From: Lewinellaceae bacterium
Lineage (GTDB): Bacteria > Bacteroidota > Bacteroidia > Chitinophagales > Saprospiraceae
Reading direction: 5' to 3'
NCBI GenBank assembly: GCA_016710765.1
Contig: JADJUJ010000002.1
Coordinates: forward strand, 372,001 to 436,000
DNA length: 64,000 bases
In this document: in pieces, positions 1 to 8,857 of the stretch
Layout of the letters: every line of letters begins with the position of its first letter
Numbering within the stretch: position 1 is the stretch's first letter
Notes under the pieces: model-generated
Told to the model about the DNA's origin: nothing
The model's input: the letters and a program-made list of their open reading frames with translations, nothing else
Database searches by the model: none
Translations under genes and position numbers: made by a program

Positions 1-65
1 CTGTAATTCCTATTTTGCCGCAAATTCGGCTTTTTGTGCCATTTTAACGCCACAAAAAAATAACG

Positions 66-1427
66 ATGACATTAAAGACCATTCATACGCAGCTGAAATA
101 CCCCACAGTGTTGCTCATTTGCCTGCTTTTTTCGACCTGCCGAACCGGTAAAACCCTTCCCAAAAGTACGCCCGAAGCAACAACCCCGGTCTTTAAAAAT
201 ATCCAGATTGCCAGAGGCGATCGCGACAGCCCTTATGGCCCTTGCGAACCGACCATCTGCATAAACCCCCTCAATAAGAACAACATCGCAGCAGGCGCGA
301 TCCTGGACCGTTATTACTGGTCGGTAGACGGTGGACTCAACTGGTTCAGCAGCCGCCTGATTTGCCCGTATGGCGTCTATGGCGACCCCGTGATCGTGGC
401 CGATTACAAGGGCAATTTTTACTACGCCCACCTCTCCGACCCCGAAAACCAGGGTTGGGCAAGCCCCAGCCTGTTGGACCGAATTGTAATCCAAAAAAGC
501 AGCAGCAGCGGACAAATTTACGACCCGGGCACCTATTGCGGCTTGAACCCACCAAAAGATCAGGACAAACACTGGTTGGCGGTTGATTCGCTTTCCGGAA
601 ACCTGTATTGCAGTTGGACGGAGTTCGACAAGTACGGCAGCAAAAACACCACAGCAGACCGCTCCCGCATTCGCTTTTCGCGCAGCACAGATGAAGCGCA
701 CAACTGGTCAACACCCGTCACCATCAGCGAACTGGATGGCGACTGTGCCGACGACGACAATACTCCGGAGGGCGCCGTACCCGCGATTGGTCCGAATGGA
801 GAAATTTACATCGTCTGGAGCAACCAAAACAAAATCTGGTTGGATCGATCACTGGATGGTGGCCAAACCTGGCTGGAACACGACGTAGCAGTGGCTGATC
901 AACCCGGTGGTTGGGCTTTCGAAATCCCTGGACTTAGCCGCTGCAATGGCATGCCATCCCTTGTTTGCGATCGATCCCCGGGGCCTAAGCGCGGTACCTT
1001 GTATGTCAACTGGTCCGATCAGCGCAATGGCAGCAACGACACGGATGTTTGGGTGGCGGAAAGTACCGACGGCGGGAACACCTGGTCGAAACCCGTAAGG
1101 GTCAACGACGATAAAAAAGGGAGTCATCAGTTCTTCAACTGGATGGAGATTGACCAGAGCAACGGTAACTTGTATGTCGTTTTTTATGACCGCCGTGCCT
1201 ACACCGACAACCAAACGGACGTTTACCTCGGGGTGTCGGAAGATGGTGGCAAAAGTTTCCAAAACCTTAAAATCAGCGAATCCCCGTTTGACCCCGAATC
1301 CTATGTTTTTTTTGGCGATTACAACCACATTGCCGTGCAGGATGGCCGGGTTCGGCCCATCTGGACGCGGCTGGACAATGGCGTATTAAGTGTGTGGACT
1401 GCCATTATCGATATGAACAATAAATAA
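66..1427 (+). CDS. BNR/Asp-box (sialidase-like) surface lipoprotein
   Basis: A 453-residue protein with an N-terminal hydrophobic segment ending in a Cys near residue 25 (FSTC), which looks like a lipoprotein signal, so it is probably anchored on the cell surface or in the outer membrane. Asp-box motifs recur through the chain (SVDGGLNW, SLDGGQTW, STDGGNTW, SEDGGKSF), the signature of six-bladed beta-propellers of the sialidase/BNR superfamily. A true sialidase would also need an Arg triad and a Tyr/Glu pair, which I could not place with confidence, so glycosidase activity is only possible. It starts at the first ATG after a short AT-rich stretch. The next gene follows 18 bases later on the same strand and may be cotranscribed. 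Confidence 0.75.
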   Translation: MTLKTIHTQLKYPTVLLICLLFSTCRTGKTLPKSTPEATTPVFKNIQIARGDRDSPYGPCEPTICINPLNKNNIAAGAILDRYYWSVDGGLNWFSSRLICPYGVYGDPVIVADYKGNFYYAHLSDPENQGWASPSLLDRIVIQKSSSSGQIYDPGTYCGLNPPKDQDKHWLAVDSLSGNLYCSWTEFDKYGSKNTTADRSRIRFSRSTDEAHNWSTPVTISELDGDCADDDNTPEGAVPAIGPNGEIYIVWSNQNKIWLDRSLDGGQTWLEHDVAVADQPGGWAFEIPGLSRCNGMPSLVCDRSPGPKRGTLYVNWSDQRNGSNDTDVWVAESTDGGNTWSKPVRVNDDKKGSHQFFNWMEIDQSNGNLYVVFYDRRAYTDNQTDVYLGVSEDGGKSFQNLKISESPFDPESYVFFGDYNHIAVQDGRVRPIWTRLDNGVLSVWTAIIDMNNK

Positions 1428-1445
1428 CGCAAAACCGTCTGTGCT

Positions 1446-2132
1446 ATGAATCCCGAGAAATCCGCCCACATTAATGCCATGAAGGACCTGCTGAAAGAGC
1501 AGGGCCTTGAACCTGCCGCTTTGCTCCAACAAAACCTCGACAAACTTCTGCCCAGGTTAAAGGGCGGGCATGTGGAAAGTGCCAAAAACGTGAAAGTAAG
1601 CCTGGAAGTGGAAGGACAACCCCAGGAGTTCGAGATTCCTGCATCCTCTTATATGGTAGGCATGGACCTGAACCCCGATTTTTCCTGTTGTTTTGTGCTG
1701 GACATGGACAATTCCTACCAGTTTATTACACGTGGGCAACTGGAGGAAACAGGCATGAGCAAACAAGAATTGCTGGAGGTTTCATGCACCAATTTCATGC
1801 AGCGGTATGCGCCGTCTATTCAGCTGGTGGACATGAATTTTGAAGGCGTAAAGAAAATTCGTATAGATGGCAATACCGAGGCGTGTACTTTCTTGTTCAA
1901 CGACGTTTGGCAATCCATCATGCAACAATTGGGATTTAAAACCCTGTTCCTGATGGTTCCGCTACAAGATGTGGTGCTTGTTTGGGAAAAATTAGAAGAA
2001 GAGGCCCTTGAGCAACTGATTGAGCGGATACAGCGAGTAGTGGCAAACAATGCAGCCAGCAAACGCATTTCCAATTATATATTTGAATACCATGGAAGCG
2101 GGTTTACGCCCATCCGACAAGTATTTGTATAA
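1446..2132 (+). CDS. Uncharacterised 228-residue cytosolic protein
   Basis: No signal peptide or membrane segment is visible, so the product is probably cytosolic. It starts with a helical, Lys/Glu-rich segment, followed by mixed alpha/beta sequence. The second half, with its hydrophobic stretch FLMVPLQDVVLVW and a Glu-rich helix, weakly resembles DUF1444/YtpQ-type proteins. I would not assign it on that alone. It lies 18 bases after the BNR lipoprotein gene on the same strand, and its end faces the end of the YHS gene only 9 bases away, so the two transcription units converge. Coding is supported by an open frame with no comparable alternative on either strand. Confidence 0.6.
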   Translation: MNPEKSAHINAMKDLLKEQGLEPAALLQQNLDKLLPRLKGGHVESAKNVKVSLEVEGQPQEFEIPASSYMVGMDLNPDFSCCFVLDMDNSYQFITRGQLEETGMSKQELLEVSCTNFMQRYAPSIQLVDMNFEGVKKIRIDGNTEACTFLFNDVWQSIMQQLGFKTLFLMVPLQDVVLVWEKLEEEALEQLIERIQRVVANNAASKRISNYIFEYHGSGFTPIRQVFV

Positions 2133-2141
2133 ACCGCCACC

Positions 2142-2576
2142 TCAGTGCTGGGCTGACTTCCAGTTCTTATCCGCTTTTTGGATATAGTCCGGTATGTTTT
2201 TCTCCCATTTCTTCTGGATCGACAAATCGTAATTCAGGTACAGTTTGGCATCGATAATTTTCCAGGCTTCGCCCTCTATTTTGACCGCATCGCCCTGCGC
2301 CCAACCGTAGGCACAGTAACCATCGTATTGCGGCGCATACTGCTCAGGCTTTGCAGCAAAAAGATCGCGATGGGCTTTGCTCGAAAAATGCCAGGTAGCC
2401 CCTTTCCAGGTATAAACAATATCCGGGTTCCCTTTTACAGGCCGGCCCTCCGTAAAATAGGCAACAGGGTCGTAGCCATCGATAGCGCCGCGTTTGGTTT
2501 GGTAAATAACCTTACGCTGAGCAAATGCAGAAAAGGAGGAAATGATAAACAGGGCGAAAAGCAACTTTGATTTCAT
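2142..2576 (-). CDS. Secreted YHS-domain protein
   Basis: About 144 residues. The start is placed at the ATG that opens a clean signal peptide (MKSKLLFALFIISSFSAFA) rather than at an upstream ATG. The mature part is a YHS domain: GYDPVAYF, a Trp-containing sheet (YTWKGATWHF), then YDGYCAYG. YHS domains are small and Cys/metal-associated, found in copper-handling and heme-adjacent proteins. The gene is the last of the minus-strand cytochrome run, 64 bases after the FAD oxidoreductase. This suggests a periplasmic role in metal handling for the same system, but that is inference from position only. Confidence 0.8.
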   Translation of the reverse strand: MKSKLLFALFIISSFSAFAQRKVIYQTKRGAIDGYDPVAYFTEGRPVKGNPDIVYTWKGATWHFSSKAHRDLFAAKPEQYAPQYDGYCAYGWAQGDAVKIEGEAWKIIDAKLYLNYDLSIQKKWEKNIPDYIQKADKNWKSAQH

Positions 2577-2640
2577 TAGCATATCCTGGGGATTATTATG
2601 CACCAAAAACAGCAGTTTTTGTGCTTGGTTCATTGCACCC

Positions 2641-3962
2641 TCAGTGTTTTTTTACCGTATAGCCAAATCGCTTCGTTATTTCAATACCTGCTTTTTGTAA
2701 AAACTGCGTTGGCAGTTCGCCGCCAGCAAAAATGTACACCAGGTCATTTTCAAGAATTTCCACTTCTCCTTCATTATGCATCAAAGCTACACTATGGTCG
2801 TCAATACGATCCACCGTAGTATTAAACTGCATGTTAAGTGCTCCAGATTCAATGGCTTTAAGGATATTGTTCCGATTTTTAGGTTTGATGCGGGCAAAAG
2901 TTTCCTTGCGGTACGAAAGCGTTACTTCATTTTGGTCCATCAGCAACATTGCAGACTCAACTGCGGAGTCGCCACCGCCCACCACCAAAATCTTCTTTCC
3001 TGCAATCATCTCAGGTTCCAACAGGCGATAAGCCACTTTTTCAGTCATTTCGCCGGGCACCTCCAACTTTCTGGGCGTGCCGCGCCTTCCAATGGCCAAC
3101 AATATGTTTTGGGTGTGGAATACATCACCTCTGTTTGTTTTAACGACAAAATGGCCCGATTCCTTTCCAATCTCCTCTACCTTGGTGTTTTCCTTAATGA
3201 TGATCTCATTTTTAGACAGCACCTCATTCCAAAGGTCCAACAATTGTGTTTTTGACGTGTCAAATAATTTGACTTTTCCATGAAGCGGTAAGTCCATCGG
3301 CGCCGTCATTACCACTTTGGAGCGCGGAAAGGTGAAAACGGTTCCCCCAAGGCTGTCCTGTTCCAGGGTGACAAAGTCGATCTTATATTTCCGGGCGGCT
3401 AAGGATGCAGCAATACCGGCAGGTCCGGCACCAACAATCAGGAGATCAAGTACCGAATGGATTCTTTTTATCCCTGCGTTGACCATACTTTCTACAGCCT
3501 GCTGGCCTTGCTCAACACTGTTTTTAATCAAGCCCATTCCCCCCAACTCTCCAGCGATGTATATCCCTGGCACATTGGTCTCGAACTTAGCATTTACGTG
3601 GGAAGATCTACCCCACGTTTTTCGGTGCCAATAACAAGCGAAATGGCCTCAACCGGGCAGGCGTGAAAACAGGCGCCATGCCCGATACAGTGAGAAGCAT
3701 TGATGAGGGTTGCACGACCATTGACGATTCCTATTATATCTTCCTCCGGACATGCTGTAATACAGGCGCCGCTTTTAATACAATTGTCTTCATTGATGAC
3801 AGGATGTAGAGAAACCGGCTCATACAAGCCCTCTTCCTTTGCCTTTACAATTTTGGCTGTTGTAATGCGCGAAGTTTTCAATTGAACACGCATGTACAAA
3901 TACACGACAAGGACACAGGCCCCTATTACAATTCCGTAAATGATCAGTTCCTCGAATGTCAT
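2641..3962 (-). CDS. Ferredoxin-FAD NAD(P)H oxidoreductase, membrane-anchored (frameshifted)
   Basis: Two adjacent frames join into one gene. The first (3962 to 3594) has an N-terminal membrane anchor and a two-cluster ferredoxin domain. The second carries the continuation VNAKFETNVPGIYIAGELGG, then a GAGPAG FAD site and a GGGDSAVE NAD(P) site, as in thioredoxin-reductase-like flavoproteins but without their CxxC redox pair. The break is at about 3598-3602, where one base seems to be missing after the codons for VDLP. In the ferredoxin part the second Cys of each cluster is replaced: CxxSxxCxxxCP and CxxHxxCxxxCP. The PGIYIAGELGG segment, normally C-terminal in such flavoproteins, precedes the GAGPAG motif. 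It lies 3 bases after the cytochrome b gene, so the likely role is electron transfer between NAD(P)H and the membrane heme b. Confidence 0.75.
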
Positions 3963-3965
3963 AAT

Positions 3966-4835
3966 TTAAAATATCCATTTGTACCCAAACAACAGGGTAA
4001 TGATCACATGAAAAATCATGATAACAAGCATAATCAGGGCAAAAGGAAGGTGCGCAACGTGCCAGTACCGGAAGAGGTTTTGCATGGTTTGCAGGCGTTC
4101 AATGCGATTGTTCAGCGACATTTCATGCCGAACCATTTTTACGATGTAGCGCATATCGGTTCTTGAAATGCCATAGCCGGCCAGTGTACCTTTCAATTGC
4201 CGGAGATTGCGCTGGCCCTGAAAATAGCCGGAAACCATGGAAGCAATGAGATTACCCTTACGCTCCGATTTTATTGGTCGCGTAGCCTCTATTACTGCAG
4301 CATAACTGTTTTCATCCAATTGATTGGAACTTTTCAAAAACTCACCCAGGTCAGTCTGCATGGCCTTTACTTCATTCAAACTCATCGCCCTACCCTCAAT
4401 CGTGTGTGGTATTTGTAAATAAATAAAACGGCCAATTACGCCGCTCAGCACAACCAGCACCATACTCCAAAATGCAATAGAGACAATACCCCCGAATTTG
4501 AATGTGGTGTGAAACAGCACCATTACTGGCCCCAGGGTGCACAGGAAAATATGGAATTCCAGCCAATATTTTAGACGGCCAAATCGTGCCAGCGATTTGC
4601 TCCGTTTCCTGGCGATATACATAAATACGCCAAATACAATCAGTAAGGTTCCCACGATTCCCAACCCATGCCCCATGATGCCACTGGCCTTAAACCAGGC
4701 GTGGTTGGGATGATAAAACCGCTCTTCCAGGGGAGTATAATAATAAGAATAGCCGCTGTAAGCCAGGTGGCATGTTACCAGGATTACAACTGTCGCCATG
4801 GCGCCAATATACAGGCGATGGACGAATGGAGACAT
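3966..4835 (-). CDS. Transmembrane di-heme cytochrome b-like protein
   Basis: 289 residues with about five hydrophobic segments (near residues 10-25, 52-75, 94-110, 115-140 and 262-285) and a cytoplasm-like linker rich in charge between 145 and 255. Two His pairs have cytochrome b spacing: H95-x13-H109 in one helix and H262-x13-H276 in another, which would hold two hemes b stacked across the membrane. Family assignment beyond 'cytochrome b-like' is not possible by eye. It sits 59 bases after the cytochrome c synthase gene and 3 bases before the ferredoxin/FAD gene. It is therefore the best candidate for the inner-membrane step that passes electrons between the cytosolic flavoprotein or quinol pool and the periplasmic c-type cytochromes. 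Confidence 0.7.
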   Translation of the reverse strand: MSPFVHRLYIGAMATVVILVTCHLAYSGYSYYYTPLEERFYHPNHAWFKASGIMGHGLGIVGTLLIVFGVFMYIARKRSKSLARFGRLKYWLEFHIFLCTLGPVMVLFHTTFKFGGIVSIAFWSMVLVVLSGVIGRFIYLQIPHTIEGRAMSLNEVKAMQTDLGEFLKSSNQLDENSYAAVIEATRPIKSERKGNLIASMVSGYFQGQRNLRQLKGTLAGYGISRTDMRYIVKMVRHEMSLNNRIERLQTMQNLFRYWHVAHLPFALIMLVIMIFHVIITLLFGYKWIF

Positions 4836-4894
4836 AAGGATTCTAGTTTAAAATAATTAATATATCTAATCTGTACTTTGCCGGATCACCCAAA

Positions 4895-7800
4895 TCACTG
4901 CTTCTCTGATTTCAGATACCAACGGTGACGCCACAGCGCAAGCAAACTAATAACCGTCAAACTAGCCACTGCGTAGTACACAAAATTTGGAACCGGAATC
5001 GGATCACCCGCCGCATAGGAATGCAAGCCAGAGAGGTAATAATTTACCCCAAAATAGGTCATCATAACGGTGGCCCACCCGAAGAGTGATGCTACATTAA
5101 AGGCATACAAACCCCGAAAGCCTGGAATAAAACGCATGTGTAAAATAAAAGAATAGACCAGAATGGTCACCAGTGCCCAGGTCTCTTTTGCATCCCAGCC
5201 CCAGTAACGGCCCCAGGATTCATTGGCCCACACACCGCCCAGGTAAGTCCCGATACTGACCATGACAAGGCCGCCAATAAGTGTCATCTCGCTGATCATG
5301 GTCATCTCATTGACCATCCGATAGATGTTCTGCTTGTTATTCTCATTGGCGAAAATCATAAATACCAGGTTCAGAACCCCGATGATAGCACCCAAGACCA
5401 GAAATCCGTATGATCCTGCTTCCAGGGAAACATGAATGGTGAGCCAGTATGATTTCAATACCGGCACCAGGGGCGTAATTTCCGGATCCAGCCAGCTCAA
5501 TCCGGCTACCATTAAAATAGTGGCTGCCAGAACATTTGTTGCAGCAAGTCCACCCAGGCTTTTCCTTGAAAATATCATGCCTGCCAGTACCGTGGTAAAA
5601 CCAATGTAAATCATCGATTCGTACCCATTGCTCCAGGGGGCACGGCCTGATACATACCAGCGCAAGCCAAGACCTAGTGCATGAAAAAATACGGCCGTGG
5701 CAAAAAGGCCAAGACCAATCTTGTAGGGCCATTTCAATTTGGCCTTCGGCTTAAAAACGGAAGTAAACAACAGGCCCAGAAAAAGTAAGCCCAGAAAACC
5801 ATAGGCAGCGGCCAGGCGGCCAAAAACATTAAGATTATTCAGGAATAGTTCGGCGCTTATTTTGCTTTCTGAGGGATATATCGCAGCGCCTTCCCGCCGT
5901 TGAAACCCATCCAATTCGGTCAGCAATTGATTAGCAAGCGACCAGTCGCCATCATTAAGCGCACGCTGAGCCGTGGGAATATAAGCCAGGTAAAATTTCT
6001 CTCCAAAGGCACTTTCCGGTGTCAGGCCCTGATGATTGTGGGCGAAATCGGCAGGAGAGGCCCAGGTATTGTTGGGATCATTTGGAACAGGGTAAATGCG
6101 GAACAGACCTCCTGAAAAAACCATGCTGCAGATGTTGATTTTCTCATCCAATTTCTGCAACTCCTTGTCGAGTGTCCCTCGGTCTCGTGGCTCCTTGTTG
6201 TACGATTCCCGTACCAGATCTAACAGTATATACTCCCCTTTTTCGTTAAAGAAGTCGTTATAAGTGGCCAGGTCTCCAGTAATTGGAATGAGCTGACGTA
6301 TGGTTTCGTGCTTCCCCAGTTTGATCAATGGTGTATCGTACCAATCTTTAGGCTGCACTGCCATGCCCAAAACTATTTGCTCTGCGCTACGGCCGTATAA
6401 GGACTCTTTTCTGGAAAGCTTTCGCATGATTTCGCCGCAAAGCGTATTCAGAGGTTTCACCCTACCCTTCTGGTCTTGCACCATTATCCTTCCAAAGTTC
6501 GCAGCATGGGTCTTCGGTATGATGTGTTCCGGGCCAATAGCACTGGCAACGTACCCTTGCATGGAAAAAAGAGCCACCAGCAGGAAACCCCAGATGTTAT
6601 TTTTGGTACGCATGCGCTGTATACTTTGTCCAAGTTGCCTAAAACGGCTTTTTTTATCAAAAAAGACGAAAATCATTCCCAATGTCAGCAGTATGTACCC
6701 GGCATAAGACACCAGGCTGCCCCAAAAATCGTGGTTAACGCTAAGGTAGGTACCCAGTTCATCAGGATCAAAGGACGACTGGAAGAAGCGGTAACCACCA
6801 TAAGTCAGAATGTTGTTCATGTAGATTCTCTGATCACGACGCAGACTATTCCTTGGGTCCACAAGTGTTACTTCGCTGGCATAGGAAGAAGCATTTTCGG
6901 TGCCCGGATATTTTTCCAGAATAAAGTCGCGCAGATGTATGGCGAATGGCAACGCAATCTTTTTTGCACCATAAGCAACAGCCAATTGTGTGCTCCCGCC
7001 TTGGGCTACACGCGGGCGGCCTTCCATGCCTTTACTGCCTACCACCACCATCCGATTCGAGGCGCCATTGATTCTGACATCCATGTCGAGTGCCGCCATA
7101 CTTTTGTTCTCCATTTTCTGCGATTCGGATTGAATCGAAACGACTGCCTTAGGCATAAAATCGCCGAAAACAAAACGCCCGGAGCCACCGGAATAAAGGC
7201 TCCGCAGGGCAATTGGATGCCAGGTATTGGGCGGTATACTGTCTAGTTGTTGCGTGGCCATGGTGAGTTGTGAAAAGCCAACGCCTGCCTTAAACAACAA
7301 CTCACCGCTTTCTTCAAAACGGATGTTAAATGCCGTCGGGTCTTCCTGCGCGGTAAAATTAAACAAGGTACCCCTGATGGTTTTTTTATCGCCCTGTCTG
7401 ACATAATATTCTTCTCGACCACCAGCACCGCCAATAACGACCTTAAGGGTTGGAACGCCTACATCATCATTGCGTTCCATCATTTCCTTGGGATTTGGAA
7501 TAAACTCCAGCACCTCTACCTCAATATTGTCTTTGCCAATTTGGTAGGATTTTTTAAAATGATTGTTACCCAGGGTTGCAAACAGAACCGGTTCATCAAA
7601 CGTGTAATGCTTACCATTTTGTATTGCCTCAAATACCAAAAATGATTCTGCTGAAACAAAGGTATTGGCACTGCTTCCTTCGCGAATTCCCATCATTCCC
7701 TCATACCCAAAGTACCGTGTGATGCCTGCGCCGAGCAATATGACAAGGATAGCGGCATGGAAGGTGAGCGTGGCCCATTTCTTCTGCTTTATCATCCTGT

Positions 7801-8011
7801 AACGGATAATATTAGCGATTAAAGAGATGCCGAAAAGCAACAACAAGACCTCGAACCAACGCGTACGAAATACTATTTTTTGGGCAGCACTGGTCCCAAA
7901 ATCATTTTCAATAAATGTTGCTGCGCCAATAGATGCTGCAAATAAAATCATATACAACCCAGCCGCTGAAGTTGAAAAGAGGCGGTTGTAAATTTTACTA
8001 AGTAATTTCAT
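4895..8011 (-). CDS. ccsBA: Cytochrome c synthase, ResB-CcsA fusion
   Basis: 1038 residues. The N-terminal half has membrane segments and a large periplasmic region typical of ResB/Ccs1. The C-terminal half is CcsA with many helices and the heme-handling WWD motif (WGWDAKETW, residues about 937-945), flanked by conserved His residues (HVSLEAG upstream, LHMRF downstream). This is the System II synthase that attaches heme to CxxCH sites outside the inner membrane. Fused CcsBA is the usual form in Bacteroidota and Epsilonproteobacteria. Its place inside an operon encoding more than 100 CxxCH sites suggests a dedicated copy that matures those cytochromes. Confidence 0.93.
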   Translation of the reverse strand: MKLLSKIYNRLFSTSAAGLYMILFAASIGAATFIENDFGTSAAQKIVFRTRWFEVLLLLFGISLIANIIRYRMIKQKKWATLTFHAAILVILLGAGITRYFGYEGMMGIREGSSANTFVSAESFLVFEAIQNGKHYTFDEPVLFATLGNNHFKKSYQIGKDNIEVEVLEFIPNPKEMMERNDDVGVPTLKVVIGGAGGREEYYVRQGDKKTIRGTLFNFTAQEDPTAFNIRFEESGELLFKAGVGFSQLTMATQQLDSIPPNTWHPIALRSLYSGGSGRFVFGDFMPKAVVSIQSESQKMENKSMAALDMDVRINGASNRMVVVGSKGMEGRPRVAQGGSTQLAVAYGAKKIALPFAIHLRDFILEKYPGTENASSYASEVTLVDPRNSLRRDQRIYMNNILTYGGYRFFQSSFDPDELGTYLSVNHDFWGSLVSYAGYILLTLGMIFVFFDKKSRFRQLGQSIQRMRTKNNIWGFLLVALFSMQGYVASAIGPEHIIPKTHAANFGRIMVQDQKGRVKPLNTLCGEIMRKLSRKESLYGRSAEQIVLGMAVQPKDWYDTPLIKLGKHETIRQLIPITGDLATYNDFFNEKGEYILLDLVRESYNKEPRDRGTLDKELQKLDEKINICSMVFSGGLFRIYPVPNDPNNTWASPADFAHNHQGLTPESAFGEKFYLAYIPTAQRALNDGDWSLANQLLTELDGFQRREGAAIYPSESKISAELFLNNLNVFGRLAAAYGFLGLLFLGLLFTSVFKPKAKLKWPYKIGLGLFATAVFFHALGLGLRWYVSGRAPWSNGYESMIYIGFTTVLAGMIFSRKSLGGLAATNVLAATILMVAGLSWLDPEITPLVPVLKSYWLTIHVSLEAGSYGFLVLGAIIGVLNLVFMIFANENNKQNIYRMVNEMTMISEMTLIGGLVMVSIGTYLGGVWANESWGRYWGWDAKETWALVTILVYSFILHMRFIPGFRGLYAFNVASLFGWATVMMTYFGVNYYLSGLHSYAAGDPIPVPNFVYYAVASLTVISLLALWRHRWYLKSEKQ

Positions 8012-8053
8012 GATCTTGTTCAGGATAAAATGCGGGTAATTGAACCGATTTCT

Positions 8054-8827
8054 TTATTGGGCAATGGTTGCGTTTTCCATGATAATATCATAGCGGTATC
8101 CTGCCCCAAAATCCATATCAAGGGAAATAGTACCTTCCATGGTTACAACATGACCCGGAGGAATATTTTCTTGTGTTGTAACCGTCAGGTCGAGGTTTTC
8201 TCCGGAACCATCCTGTAAGTGAATCCAGTTACGTCCCATAATCATCTGGTTGACTTTCATGACCTTACCGGTAACCTTGATCGTTTTGCCGGCATATTTG
8301 GCCTTATGTTTCATCAACTCACTGATTTTAACGGCCCCTTTTGCCGGCGCAATGGCGGAAGGTGGCGCAACAGCGCCCTGGCCTTGCAAATTACCCAGGG
8401 CCTGATCAACTGCCGACCCCGATCCGCCGCCACCGGCGGGTTGCGTGGAAATACCACTGACGAGATACAGCGTTTCAAAGGTCCGGTTGTGCTCACGGCT
8501 GAAGAAATCTTTTTTAATCAGGCCGCCTTTGTAGTAATACGTCGCCCCAATTTGAACGGGAGCCTTAGGAATGGCAATCCAAAAATCCGCACCATTTTCA
8601 GAAACGCGTATATAAGTATACCGTTCTGTATCCAACGACTCTTCCGCTACAACTTTGTGCATTTCGGTAGATCCTGGCATGGCGCCACCAGGAGCCTCCG
8701 CAATCGGTTGCGCCGAACTTTGTGCTTGTTGCGTTTGTCCATTGCTATTGTCCGCCTCAATTACCTTTGGTCCGGAATCACAGGCAACCAAAGAGAGGAA
8801 AAGAAAGAAAATAAGAAACTTGTACAT
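8054..8827 (-). CDS. NrfJ-like OB-fold lipoprotein of the cytochrome cluster
   Basis: 257 residues beginning with a lipoprotein signal (LFLSLVACDSG, Cys at about residue 16). A low-complexity Gln/Ala/Pro linker follows, then a GW-like beta segment (about 70-130: YTYIRVSENGADFWIAIPK, later FSREHNRTFETLYLVSG) and a C-terminal OB-fold (about 170-257: GKTIKVTGKVMKV, WIHLQDGSG). This pair of domains recurs in small exported proteins next to multiheme cytochromes, for example NrfJ-type proteins. Its biochemical role there is unclear. Some databases label such proteins DNA-binding because of the OB fold, which is unlikely for a lipoprotein. It lies 42 bases before ccsBA. Confidence 0.75.
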   Translation of the reverse strand: MYKFLIFFLFLSLVACDSGPKVIEADNSNGQTQQAQSSAQPIAEAPGGAMPGSTEMHKVVAEESLDTERYTYIRVSENGADFWIAIPKAPVQIGATYYYKGGLIKKDFFSREHNRTFETLYLVSGISTQPAGGGGSGSAVDQALGNLQGQGAVAPPSAIAPAKGAVKISELMKHKAKYAGKTIKVTGKVMKVNQMIMGRNWIHLQDGSGENLDLTVTTQENIPPGHVVTMEGTISLDMDFGAGYRYDIIMENATIAQ

Positions 8828-8857
8828 ATTAATTTAATTTCAAATATTTACAATGAA

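Noticed and set aside
1446..2132. Firm assignment to DUF1444/YtpQ
   Set aside because: Only a loose pattern similarity in the C-terminal half, not enough by eye.
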